From positions 1 to 24,169 of the forward strand of contig CAIWHY010000253.1 in the NCBI GenBank assembly GCA_903912585.1: DNA of 24,169 nucleotides, given 5' to 3'. This DNA is from an uncultured Thermoleophilia bacterium (GTDB lineage: Bacteria > Actinomycetota > Thermoleophilia > UBA2241). Numbering within the stretch: position 1 is the stretch's first letter; each line of letters starts with the position of its first letter. A program made the position numbers and the translations under genes. Below the pieces are notes generated by a model. That model was not told the origin of the DNA and made no database searches. It worked only from the letters and a program-made list of their open reading frames with translations. Shown here one piece after another: positions 6,815 to 14,636 of this stretch.

Positions 6815-7305
6815 CGCCTCTCCCCCGTGCCGCTGGAGCCAAAGCCCCGCCCTCCGCGGGCAGTATCCTGCAATTCGTCTGCGCGTGCCAGCGAAGCGCC
6901 GGCGAGCGGAAGCAGCAGGAGCTGCGCGATGCGATCGCCGACGCAGACCTCGAAGGGCTCATCGAGGTCCGTGTTGAGCAGGATGACGCGCAGCTCGCCG
7001 CGATAGCCCGGGTCGATGAGGCCGGGAGAGTTGACGATGGAGATGCCGTGCCGGGCGGCAAGCCCCGAGCGCGGCAGCGTCAGTGCCGCGAGGCCCGGCG
7101 GAAGCCCGAGGGCGATGCCGGTGCCGATCACGGCGCGGCGGCCGGGAGGCAGCGTTGCCGCCTCCGCCGCGTACAGATCGAAGGCGGCGTCGCCGTCGTA
7201 GGCGCGCTCCGGCACGCGGGCGTCGGGCGAGAGCAGCTTGACCGGCACCACGAGGGCGGCGGCGCCGCTGCCGCACGAGCCGGGCGCCACGAGCTCAGCG
7301 CACAT
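6811..7305 (-). CDS. dut: dUTP diphosphatase
   Basis: A 164-residue trimeric-type dUTPase, hydrolysing dUTP to dUMP and pyrophosphate to keep uracil out of DNA and feed dTMP synthesis. Motif 1 is AYDGDAAFDLYA; motif 2 is PRSGLAARHG; motif 3 is GLIDPGYRGEL; motif 5 near the C-terminus is RGGRGFGSSG. The frame continues upstream to 7479, but that stretch is an Arg-rich shadow of hflX. The ATG at 7305 is preferred because AGGGG lies about 7 bases upstream; it overlaps the hflX stop by 11 bp. About 17 residues precede the conserved core, slightly longer than usual. Confidence 0.93.
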   Translation of the reverse strand: MCAELVAPGSCGSGAAALVVPVKLLSPDARVPERAYDGDAAFDLYAAEAATLPPGRRAVIGTGIALGLPPGLAALTLPRSGLAARHGISIVNSPGLIDPGYRGELRVILLNTDLDEPFEVCVGDRIAQLLLLPLAGASLARADELQDTARGGRGFGSSGTGERR

Positions 7306-8743
7306 CCGGCGGCCCCTGGCCATCCTCGGCCTCGGCGTCATCGCCCGCGAGGCCCTCGGCCTCTGTCGGGCTGCCTGCGTCATGCGCTCCCTCGTCGACC
7401 TCCGCCGTCTGGGCTTGGTCGACCTCCGCCGTCTCGGCCTGGTCCTCCGCCTCCCGCACGTCCACGCGGAAGCGCGCATACCGGCCCGCTTCGCTCACCG
7501 GGAGCAGCGCCTCGAAGACCACGCCGTCGGCGGTGTGCTCCTCGCGGACGTCGCTGGCGACCCCGCGCAGGCGATGCATCTCCCCCGCCGCCGAGTACGG
7601 GAACAGGAGGCGCATCGGTCGCAGGGCGCGGTCGAAGAACGCCGCCAGGCGCTCCTGGAGCTGGCCGAGGCCCTCGCCGCGCATCGCGGCGACGAACTCG
7701 GCTTCGGGGTAAAGCGCCCGCAGGCGGATCAGCCTGCCTTCCTCTACCCTGTCGATCTTGTTGAACACGAGGATGCGCGGCGCCTTGGAGCCCAGCATCT
7801 CGAGGACTTCGGCGACCGTCTGCTCGCGCGCCCCGATCTCCGCCGGCTCGAGCGCGGCGTCGGCGACGACGAGCACCACGTCGGCGAGCGTCGTCTCCTC
7901 GAGCGTGGACGCGAACGCGTCCACCAGGCTGTGGGGCAGCTTGCGGATGAAGCCGACGGTGTCGGTGAGCACGTAGTCCCGGTCGCGGTAGCGGTACGAG
8001 CGCGACGTCGGGTCGAGCGTCTCGAAAAGCCGGTCGCGCACCGAGACGTCGGCGTCGGTGAGGGCGTTGAGCAGCGTCGACTTGCCGGAGTTGGTGTAGC
8101 CGGCGAGCGCGATCAGCGGGACGGCGGAGCGCAGGCGCCGGGCGCGCTGCGTGCGCCGCGTCTTGGCCAGGTGATCGATGCGTGCGCGCAGCGTCTGGAT
8201 GCGCTTGCGCACCACGCGGCGGTCGACCTCGAGCTTGGTCTCGCCGGGGCCGCGCATGTCCACCCCGGCGCCGAGCCGCGAGAGGATGAGCCCTTTACCG
8301 CGCATCCGCGTGAGCTCGTACTCGAGCTGGGCCAGATGGACCTGCAGCGTGCCCTCGAGCGAGTGTGCGTGCCGGCTGAACACGGTGAGGATGAGCTCGG
8401 TGCGGTCGAGCACGTCGACGTCGACCACGTCGAGTACCGCGGCGACCTGGGCAGGCGTGAGGTCGTCCTCGCAGACGGCCACCGTGGCGCCGGTCTCCTG
8501 CACCATCGTCTTGAGGTCCTCCATCTTGCCTTTGCCGAGGTAGGAGCGGGCGCTGGGCGTGGCGCGGCGCTGCACGACGTCGGCGAGCCAGTCGATGTCG
8601 GCCGAGCGCAGGAGCTCCTTGATCTCGTCGAGCGGCTGCTCTTCGCCGGGTTCGCCGTGGCTCGAGGGCATCACGGCGAACACGACGGCGCGCGGCCGCG
8701 TGGCTGTGGCGCCGGTCTCGAAGCCGGGGGCGTCGAGGCTCAT
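7295..8743 (-). CDS. hflX: GTPase HflX
   Basis: A 482-residue ribosome-associated GTPase that, in other bacteria, splits stalled or stressed 70S ribosomes. The N-terminal HflX domain (about 20-175) includes GKGKMEDL and the glycine-rich GVDMRGPGE. The G domain follows, with GYTNSGKST at about 215-223, DTVGF near 261-265 and NKID near 328-331. A C-terminal domain and an acidic tail of about 50 residues complete it; the tail contains a repeated octamer. The ATG at 8743 has TAGGGG about 8 bases upstream and sits 10 bp after dapL, so both are probably on one transcript; dut overlaps its 3' end. Confidence 0.95.
   Translation of the reverse strand: MSLDAPGFETGATATRPRAVVFAVMPSSHGEPGEEQPLDEIKELLRSADIDWLADVVQRRATPSARSYLGKGKMEDLKTMVQETGATVAVCEDDLTPAQVAAVLDVVDVDVLDRTELILTVFSRHAHSLEGTLQVHLAQLEYELTRMRGKGLILSRLGAGVDMRGPGETKLEVDRRVVRKRIQTLRARIDHLAKTRRTQRARRLRSAVPLIALAGYTNSGKSTLLNALTDADVSVRDRLFETLDPTSRSYRYRDRDYVLTDTVGFIRKLPHSLVDAFASTLEETTLADVVLVVADAALEPAEIGAREQTVAEVLEMLGSKAPRILVFNKIDRVEEGRLIRLRALYPEAEFVAAMRGEGLGQLQERLAAFFDRALRPMRLLFPYSAAGEMHRLRGVASDVREEHTADGVVFEALLPVSEAGRYARFRVDVREAEDQAETAEVDQAQTAEVDEGAHDAGSPTEAEGLAGDDAEAEDGQGPPDVR
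7394..7434. repeat. Tandem 24-bp repeat inside hflX
   Basis: The 17-bp block GTCGACCTCCGCCGTCT occurs at 7394-7410 and again at 7418-7434, a period of 24 bp, so the frame is kept. It encodes two octamers, QAETAEVD and QAQTAEVD, in the acidic tail of HflX. It looks like a slippage duplication in a low-complexity tail. Confidence 0.8.
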
Positions 8744-8753
8744 GATGTTGCCC

Positions 8754-9917
8754 CTACAGCCGTACCCGCTCCTCGATGCGGCGCACGGCTTCCTGCAGAC
8801 GGTCGTCCGGGACCGTGAGAGACAGCCGCACGTAACCCTCGCCGCAGGCACCGTAGGCGGCCCCCGGCGTGACCACCACGTCCGCCTGCTCGAGCACCTG
8901 CTCGGTGAAGCTCGCGGACGTGTAGCCGTCGGGCACCGGCACCCACAGGTAGATCGTGCCCTTGGGCGGCGTCACGCGCATGCCGATCGCGCGCAGCGCC
9001 TCGACAAGCAGGTCGCGGCGGCGCTGGTAGACGGCGCACATGTCGGCGACGCACTGCTGCGAGCCCGTGAGCGCCGCCACACTGGCGCGCTGCACGGCGG
9101 CGAACATGCCGGAGTCCATGTTTGTCTTGAGGCGCCAGAAGGCGTCCACGAGGTCCGCGCTGCCGACCACCGCACCCGAGCGCCAGCCCGTCATGTTGTA
9201 GCTCTTGGAGAGGCTGAACATCTCGACGCCCACCTCGCGCGCGCCGGGCGTCTGCAGGAAGCTGGGAGCGACGTAGCCGTCGTAGGTGATGTCGGCGTAG
9301 GCGTTGTCGTGCACGACCACGAGGTCGTGGGCGCGTGCGAAGGCCACGAGGCGGGCGAAGAAGTCGTCCTCGATCACAGCGCCGGTCGGGTTGTTGGGGT
9401 AGCTGACGAAGATCATGCGGGCGCGCTTGAGATCCGCGCCGCTGATCGCCTCGAGGTCGGGCTGGAAACCGCGGGCGGCGCGCAGCGGCAGCGGGACCGC
9501 GGCGCCGTCGGCAAGCATCGGGCCGGTCACGTACACCGGATACCCCGGGTCGGCGGCGAGCGCGACGTCGCCGGGGTCGAGCAGGGCGAGGCAGACGTGG
9601 GCGATGCCCTCTTTGGCTCCGAGCAGAGGGACGATCTCCGTGGCCGCGTCGAGCGCCACCCCGAAGCGGGAGTCGTAGAACGAGGCCACCGCCTCGCGAA
9701 AGGCGGGCTCGCCCTGGTTGCTCGGGTACTGGTGCGTAGTGGGGTCCGCGGCGGCTTGCGCCAGGGCGCCGACGACGCGTGCCGGCGTCGGCAGGTCCGG
9801 ATCGCCGATGCCGAGGCTGATGACGTCGCGTCCGGCCGCCGTGCGCTCGGCGATCTTGCGCTCGATCCCGGCGAACAGGTACGGCGGCAGGCCCTGCACG
9901 CGCCGCGAGAACCTCAT
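8754..9917 (-). CDS. dapL: LL-diaminopimelate aminotransferase (class I/II, PLP)
   Basis: A 387-residue fold type I aminotransferase. PLP-binding residues are visible: Lys238 in SLSKSYNMTGW, Asn176 in YPNNPTG, Asp204 and Tyr207, and Arg246. The N-terminal GIGDPDLPTP and the QYPSNQGEPAFR segment are typical of DapL-type enzymes, which convert tetrahydrodipicolinate directly to LL-diaminopimelate using glutamate, bypassing the succinylase or acetylase steps. The gene sits 39 bp downstream of dapF, the next enzyme of the pathway, which strongly favours DapL over aspartate or alanine aminotransferases with similar motifs. The product feeds lysine and the meso-diaminopimelate of peptidoglycan. Confidence 0.88.
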   Translation of the reverse strand: MRFSRRVQGLPPYLFAGIERKIAERTAAGRDVISLGIGDPDLPTPARVVGALAQAAADPTTHQYPSNQGEPAFREAVASFYDSRFGVALDAATEIVPLLGAKEGIAHVCLALLDPGDVALAADPGYPVYVTGPMLADGAAVPLPLRAARGFQPDLEAISGADLKRARMIFVSYPNNPTGAVIEDDFFARLVAFARAHDLVVVHDNAYADITYDGYVAPSFLQTPGAREVGVEMFSLSKSYNMTGWRSGAVVGSADLVDAFWRLKTNMDSGMFAAVQRASVAALTGSQQCVADMCAVYQRRRDLLVEALRAIGMRVTPPKGTIYLWVPVPDGYTSASFTEQVLEQADVVVTPGAAYGACGEGYVRLSLTVPDDRLQEAVRRIEERVRL

Positions 9918-9956
9918 CGGGCTCCAGTGGTCGATGGCGTGGTGGGCCGGCTGCCG

Positions 9957-10829
9957 CTACTCGAGGTGATCGAGAAACTCCTGAGAGAGGTCGCCGTGGT
10001 AGATCTCCTCGGCCGGACCGGTCATGAACACCCGCCAGTCCGGCTTCACGTCCATCACCAGCTTGCCGCCGGGAAGTTCCACGGTGACCGGCGACACGCA
10101 CTTGCCCGTGCGCACGAGCGCTACGGCAGTGGCCACCGCGCCTGTGCCGCAAGCCCGGGTCTCCCCCACCCCGCGTTCCCAGACGCGCACCTTGGCGTCG
10201 TGCTCGCCGAGGACCTTGACGAACTCGACGTTGGCCTTGCGCGGGAAATGCCTGTGCTCCTCGATCACCGGCCCGATCTCGTGCAGCGGGACCAGTTCGA
10301 GGGGCCACGGCGACTGGATCACCGCGTGCGGGTTGCCGACGTCCACGAACGTGAACGTGAAGCTGCGCCCCGCCGCGTGGAGCGACTCTTCGACGCACTC
10401 GCCTTCGAAGCCGGCGAGCTTCTCGCCGCCGAAGCGGGCGATGCCCATGTCCACGGTGACCATGTAGCCGTCTCCCACCTTGGGGACGATCGGGCCGGCG
10501 AGGGTCTCGAGGACCATGGTATCGCCGGTCACGGAGCCCTCCATGCGCAGCTTGCGCGCCACCATGCGCACGCCGTTGCCGCACATCTCGGCCTCACTGC
10601 CGTCGGGGTTGAAGATGCGGACCTCGAAGCGGTCCGCGCCGGTGCCGGGCCCCATGACCAGGATGCCGTCGGAGCCGACGCCGAGATTGCGGTCGCAGAG
10701 AAGCTTGACGCGCGCCGGCGTGAGCTCAAAGGGCAGCTCTTCGCGGTGCAGCACGATGTAGTTGTTGCCGAGGCCCTGCCACTTCGAGAAGCGGACCTTG
10801 CCGAGGCCTTGCCACCTGGCCTGCTCCAC
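9957..10829 (-). CDS. dapF: Diaminopimelate epimerase
   Basis: A 290-residue enzyme that interconverts LL- and meso-diaminopimelate using two cysteines as acid and base: Cys83 (MCGNGVR) and Cys227 (RACGTGAVA) are both present, as is GNPHAV for substrate binding. The start is GTG at 10829 with AGGGGG six bases upstream. The N-terminus is about 11 residues longer than usual and contains a duplication (WQGLGK, then WQGLGN 11 residues later); the second copy aligns with the family start. dapL follows after 39 bp. A hairpin separates it from miaA upstream, so it may have its own promoter. Confidence 0.95.
   Translation of the reverse strand: MEQARWQGLGKVRFSKWQGLGNNYIVLHREELPFELTPARVKLLCDRNLGVGSDGILVMGPGTGADRFEVRIFNPDGSEAEMCGNGVRMVARKLRMEGSVTGDTMVLETLAGPIVPKVGDGYMVTVDMGIARFGGEKLAGFEGECVEESLHAAGRSFTFTFVDVGNPHAVIQSPWPLELVPLHEIGPVIEEHRHFPRKANVEFVKVLGEHDAKVRVWERGVGETRACGTGAVATAVALVRTGKCVSPVTVELPGGKLVMDVKPDWRVFMTGPAEEIYHGDLSQEFLDHLE
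10765..10815. repeat. 33-bp-period duplication at the dapF 5' end
   Basis: TTGCCGAGGCCCTGCCAC at 10765-10782 recurs with one mismatch at 10798-10815. The spacing of 33 bp equals 11 codons and produces the repeated WQGLG in the DapF N-terminus. Confidence 0.8.
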
Positions 10830-10851
10830 TTATGACCCCCTGGAAGAAGAT

Positions 10852-10871
10852 CCGGCCGGCGCCACGGCCGG
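10852..10871 (-). terminator. Terminator-like hairpin between miaA and dapF
   Basis: CCGGCCG at 10852-10858 pairs perfectly with CGGCCGG at 10865-10871 around a 6-nt loop. Read on the minus strand it is followed by ATCTTCTTCC, a weak pyrimidine tract. It lies in the 67-bp gap after the miaA stop and 22 bp before the dapF start, so it could end or reduce read-through from the miaB-miaA unit. Confidence 0.5.
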
Positions 10872-10896
10872 CTGGAGGCCACATCCTACCATGGGC

Positions 10897-11829
10897 TCAC
10901 GCGAGGAGGCCGAGGACGGCCGCGGTGAGCTCGTCGGCGCCGCGGCCGGCGACGGGGACGAGCGCCGCGTCCGGCAGCTTGCGCATCCAGGTGAGCTGGC
11001 GGCGCACGAGGGCGCGCGTGCGCGACTTCATGCGCCGCGCCGCGTCCTCGAGGCTCATGGCGCCGTCGAGCACCGCGCAGAGCTCGGCGACGCCGATCGC
11101 CTGCAGCACCGTCCGCGAGAACGAGCCCGCGGCGCGGGCGGCCGCGACTTCGTCGAGCGCGCCCGCCGCGAGCATGGCGTCGACGCGGCGGTCGATGGCC
11201 GCCTTGAGGCCCTCGCGGTCCTCGTCCGGGACGAGTGCCACGAGGCGATGCGGGTAGCGCTCGGCCGGCCGCCAGAGACGGTCGCGTTCCGCGACCGCCA
11301 GCGGCCGGCCCAACTCGCCGACCGTCTCGAGGGCGCGGATCACCCTGCGGGGGTTCCGCGTGTCCAGGCGCGCGCAGGTGACCGGGTCGCGCGCCTCCAG
11401 CTCCGCCACGACTTCGCGCGGATCGCGCGCCCAGCGCGCTTCCAGAGCGGCGCGCAGGGCTGGATCGCCCTCCCCGCCGGGGAACTCGAGGTCGCCGAGC
11501 GCGGCCCGCAGGTACAGTCCGGATCCGCCCTCCACCACCACGCGCCGCCCACGCGCACGCAGGCCGTCGATGACTTCGTGCGCGCGGCGCGCGTACTCGG
11601 CGGCCGTGAACTCCTGCTGAGGCGCGACGAAGCCGACGAGGTGCTGCGGCAGGCGCGCCCTCTGCGCGGCGTCGGGCTGGTTGGTGACGATCGCCAGACC
11701 GGCGTAGACCTGCATCGAGTCGGCGACGACGATCTCGGCGCCCAGCAGTTCCGCGAGGCGAAGAGCCACCTCGGTCTTGCCCAGCGCGGTGGCGCCGAAG
11801 AGGGCGACCACCGGGGCGGCCTCAGCCAT
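10897..11829 (-). CDS. miaA: tRNA dimethylallyltransferase
   Basis: A 310-residue enzyme that transfers a dimethylallyl group to N6 of A37 in tRNAs reading UNN codons, giving i6A, the substrate of MiaB. The P-loop is GATALGKT (12-19; usual form GPTASGKT), followed by ADSMQVY, GGSGLY, LQAIGVAE and the tRNA-contacting RRQLTWMRK near the C-terminus. The length is normal. The start overlaps the AMMECR1 stop by 8 bp. It lies in one run with miaB and the Memo/AMMECR1 pair, so both steps of ms2i6A synthesis are on the same probable transcript. A hairpin follows. Confidence 0.95.
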   Translation of the reverse strand: MAEAAPVVALFGATALGKTEVALRLAELLGAEIVVADSMQVYAGLAIVTNQPDAAQRARLPQHLVGFVAPQQEFTAAEYARRAHEVIDGLRARGRRVVVEGGSGLYLRAALGDLEFPGGEGDPALRAALEARWARDPREVVAELEARDPVTCARLDTRNPRRVIRALETVGELGRPLAVAERDRLWRPAERYPHRLVALVPDEDREGLKAAIDRRVDAMLAAGALDEVAAARAAGSFSRTVLQAIGVAELCAVLDGAMSLEDAARRMKSRTRALVRRQLTWMRKLPDAALVPVAGRGADELTAAVLGLLA

Positions 11830-12391
11830 CGACCTCGCCGGTCTCCTCGGGGAGCTCGCCGCTGCGCTCGCCCTCGCAGTAGCGAGTGACGGTGAACCGC
11901 CTCAGCGAGAACTGCTCATCGGGCCGGATGCCGGCCTTCTGGAGCGCGATGTCCACCTGTTCGGCGGCGGTGGCGATGCCCTCGAGGTCCGGCAGCAGCA
12001 CCCCCCGCCGGTAGCCTGCGGCGACGATCACGCCGTACACCCGCGGATCGAGGTCCCCGAGAGCGCAGGGCTCGCTCGCGCTGAGCACGTCGACCGAGCA
12101 GGCGAGCGCCGCGAGCTCGTGCGCGCGCACGGCGGCGAAGCGGGGGTCGTCGAAGGCCGCCGAGCGAGCGTTGCGGGCGATCTCGGAGCCGAGGTGCGGC
12201 TCGGCAGGCTCCAGGGTACCGATGCAGCCGCGCAGCTGTCCGTCCTTCTTGAGCGACACGAAGCAGGCAGCACGGCGCGAGTACAGCGCGTCCCCGGGGG
12301 CGTCCGGGACGGGCCTGCCGCTCACGAGGCACTCGACGCAGCTGCGCGCGTAGTCCGCCGGACCCTCGGGCTCACAGGCCTGGTCGCTCAC
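11822..12391 (-). CDS. AMMECR1-domain protein (AmmeMemoRadiSam protein A)
   Basis: A 189-residue AMMECR1-domain protein. The hallmark RGCIGTLEP lies near residues 54-62, with the preceding CFVSLKKDGQL, and the conserved YGVIV and GVLLPD segments follow. The start is GTG at 12391, overlapping the stop of the Memo-like gene as GTGA; the frame is open beyond that, but only as a shadow of the neighbour. AMMECR1 and Memo proteins recur together in bacteria and archaea with a radical SAM protein (the AmmeMemoRadiSam set). The biochemical role is unknown. Here it is translationally coupled to the Memo-like gene and overlaps miaA. Confidence 0.88.
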   Translation of the reverse strand: MSDQACEPEGPADYARSCVECLVSGRPVPDAPGDALYSRRAACFVSLKKDGQLRGCIGTLEPAEPHLGSEIARNARSAAFDDPRFAAVRAHELAALACSVDVLSASEPCALGDLDPRVYGVIVAAGYRRGVLLPDLEGIATAAEQVDIALQKAGIRPDEQFSLRRFTVTRYCEGERSGELPEETGEVDG

Positions 12392-13191
12392 GCCTCGGCC
12401 GCCGCGTCCGCCTTCCCGCCGGGCGCGGGTCCGAAGCGCGCGACCACGTAGCCGACACCGAACGGGCCCTCGTAGCTGAGTACCTGAGGATCGACGAAGG
12501 CGTCGTCGCCGAGAAAGCCGCCGAGCGCGATGAAGCTGCGCAGGCCGCACTCCGCGGCGCCCTCGAGCAGGATCGGGTCGATGCGCGTAAGCCCCGCGAA
12601 GTCGCCGCTGCCCATGAGCTGCACGACCTCGTCGTCGAAGAGCTTGCCGCGCGGATCGTAGGGCGCCGGCGCCTCGTGCGTGAGCGCGTGCGAGAGGTCG
12701 CCGGAGGCGACGAAGAGCGTGTCGCGGCCGAGTTCCTCCGCGCAGCGCCGGACGAGCTGGCCCAGATGCCGGTGCTCGGCGTAGGAGTTGACGATCGACA
12801 GCGACACGATGGTCTGCGGCTCGATGAAGCTCAGCGGGACCATGACGCCCCAGTCCAGCACGTCGCTGTCGTCCGGCACGAGCTCGAGCTTTGGGTAGTC
12901 GCCGGCGAGCGCCAGCAGCAGTTCCGCGAACGGGACGTCGTTGTCGTAGGAGAACGCCGCCTCCGGGCGCCGGAAGCGGCCGAAGTCGCCGCGCAGGCGC
13001 CGGGAAGTGCGCACGACGTGCGTGTTGCCGTAGCCCTCGCTGTGCGGCGAGATGACGACCACCGTGTCGGGCTCGCCGACCGACGCCGCCAGGCGCTGCA
13101 TGGCGCGGACGGTCTGGGCGACGCGCGCCCGGGATTGACCGCCGACCTCGGGGATCAGCAGCGGAGGATGAGGGCAGATGCACCCTTGCAT
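12388..13191 (-). CDS. Memo-like / class III extradiol dioxygenase-fold protein (AmmeMemoRadiSam protein B)
   Basis: A 267-residue protein of the Memo and class III extradiol dioxygenase superfamily. Possible metal-site residues are His8 in PHPPLLIP, His50 in ISPHSEG, and Asp165 and His168 in SGDLSHAL; Cys4 and Cys6 are also notable. The ATG at 13191 has a strong GGAGG about 7 bases upstream, so the 26 extra upstream codons are rejected. It starts 4 bp after the miaB stop and overlaps the AMMECR1 gene. No ring-cleavage pathway genes are nearby, and whether these proteins are enzymes is unresolved, so dioxygenase activity should not be assumed. Confidence 0.85.
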   Translation of the reverse strand: MQGCICPHPPLLIPEVGGQSRARVAQTVRAMQRLAASVGEPDTVVVISPHSEGYGNTHVVRTSRRLRGDFGRFRRPEAAFSYDNDVPFAELLLALAGDYPKLELVPDDSDVLDWGVMVPLSFIEPQTIVSLSIVNSYAEHRHLGQLVRRCAEELGRDTLFVASGDLSHALTHEAPAPYDPRGKLFDDEVVQLMGSGDFAGLTRIDPILLEGAAECGLRSFIALGGFLGDDAFVDPQVLSYEGPFGVGYVVARFGPAPGGKADAAAEA

Positions 13192-13195
13192 GCCT

Positions 13196-14608
13196 TCACC
13201 TCCTCGATGTGGCCGTTGCGACCGTGCCCCGAAGGGTGGTCGAAGTCGCTGCGGTGACCTCGACTTCAACTATAGCACCGGCTTCGGCCGGCCCGGACAG
13301 GTTGACCGTCACGTTCTGCCGCGAGCGTCCGCGCAGGAGCGAACCGTCACGGCTGGCGCCCTCGACGAGCACCTCGGCGCGGCGCCCGACCCAGGCGCGG
13401 TGGCTCTTCAGCGCCAGCCGCTGGGTCGCCGCGATGAGGCGCTCCACGCGCTCGCGCTTGACCTCGGCCGGCAGCTGACCGGGAAGGTCGGCGGCGGCGG
13501 TGCCCAGGCGCGGCGAGTACACGAACGTGTATGCCGCGTCGAACGCCGCCGCCTCGACGAGAGCGAGGGTCTGGGCGAACTCCTCCTCACTCTCCCCGGG
13601 GAACCCTGCGATCAGGTCGGTCGTGATGCTCACCTCCGGCACGGCCTCGCGGAGGGCGCGCACGCGGCCGAGGAACCAGTCGGCGGTGTAGCCGCGCCGC
13701 ATCGCCGCCAGGATGCGGTCGGAGCCGGCCTGCGCGGGCAGGTGGACGTGCTCGCACACGCGGGGCGACTCGGCGATGGCCGCCACGAGCTCGTCCGAGA
13801 GGTCCTTGGGATGAGAGGTCATGAAGCGGACGCGCTCGAGGCCCTCGACGGCGTCGAGCGCGCGCAGCAGCGCCGGAAAGGGCGGCCCGTCCGCAGAAGG
13901 ACTCGGCGGCTCTCCCGCGGCGGCGCGGGATGTGAGGTCGAGGCCGTAGGCGTTGACGTTCTGCCCGAGCAGCGTGACCTCGCGCACGCCTTCGCCGACG
14001 AGGCGGTGCACCTCCGCGAGGAGGTCCGCGAGTCTCCGGCTGCGCTCCGGACCGCGAACGTAGGGCACGATGCAGTAGGAGCAGAAGTTGGTGCAGCCCG
14101 ACATGATCTGCACCCACGACTGGAAGGGCCGTTCGCGGCGCGCCGCGAGTTCGCCGCTCATCGCCGCGCCATCCTCGAAGTACCCGCGCACCGCCGGCAG
14201 CGCGGAAGCTTTGTTGCCGGCCGAGTCAGCCGACTTCACCGCCGCGTCCGCCGGCTCCACGGCCGCGTCCAGAAGGTCGCCGAGGTGGTGGAGGTTCTGC
14301 GGGCCGACGGCTCCGTCGACGAACGGGAAGCGGCGGAAGAAGTCGTGCTGCTCGGCCTGCGGCAGGCAGCCCGTGACCAGCACGATCCGCCCGGGATCCT
14401 CGCGTTTGAGCCGGGCGGCGGTGCCAAGGTGCCCGGCCAGCCGGTCGTCGGCGCTCTTGCGCACGGTGCAGGTGTTGTACACCAGAACGTCGGCGCCGTC
14501 GGGCGCGCCCACACGCTCCAGGCCGCGCCCCTCGAGCAGGGCGCAGATGCGCTCCGCATCGTGCGCGTTCATCTGGCAGCCGAAGGAGCGCAGATAGTAC
14601 GTTCGCAT
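13196..14608 (-). CDS. miaB: tRNA-2-methylthio-N6-dimethylallyladenosine synthase
   Basis: A 470-residue radical SAM methylthiotransferase that adds a methylthio group to i6A37 of tRNA. The N-terminal domain supplies Cys11 (GCQMN), Cys47 (NTCTVR) and Cys81 (GCLPQ) for one 4Fe-4S cluster; Cys172, Cys176 and Cys179 (CTNFCSYC) bind the radical SAM cluster. A C-terminal TRAM domain covers about 400-465. The CQMN and TCTVR signatures separate MiaB from RimO, also present in this window. It lies 28 bp after rny and 4 bp before the Memo-like gene. Confidence 0.96.
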   Translation of the reverse strand: MRTYYLRSFGCQMNAHDAERICALLEGRGLERVGAPDGADVLVYNTCTVRKSADDRLAGHLGTAARLKREDPGRIVLVTGCLPQAEQHDFFRRFPFVDGAVGPQNLHHLGDLLDAAVEPADAAVKSADSAGNKASALPAVRGYFEDGAAMSGELAARRERPFQSWVQIMSGCTNFCSYCIVPYVRGPERSRRLADLLAEVHRLVGEGVREVTLLGQNVNAYGLDLTSRAAAGEPPSPSADGPPFPALLRALDAVEGLERVRFMTSHPKDLSDELVAAIAESPRVCEHVHLPAQAGSDRILAAMRRGYTADWFLGRVRALREAVPEVSITTDLIAGFPGESEEEFAQTLALVEAAAFDAAYTFVYSPRLGTAAADLPGQLPAEVKRERVERLIAATQRLALKSHRAWVGRRAEVLVEGASRDGSLLRGRSRQNVTVNLSGPAEAGAIVEVEVTAATSTTLRGTVATATSRR

Positions 14609-14636
14609 CGTGTGGGCGCCCGTCGCGCCGCCGCGC

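Noticed and set aside
8559..10835. 758-codon open frame on the + strand
   Set aside because: Antisense shadow of hflX, dapL and dapF; composition is typical of reverse-complement high-GC frames and no motif is present.
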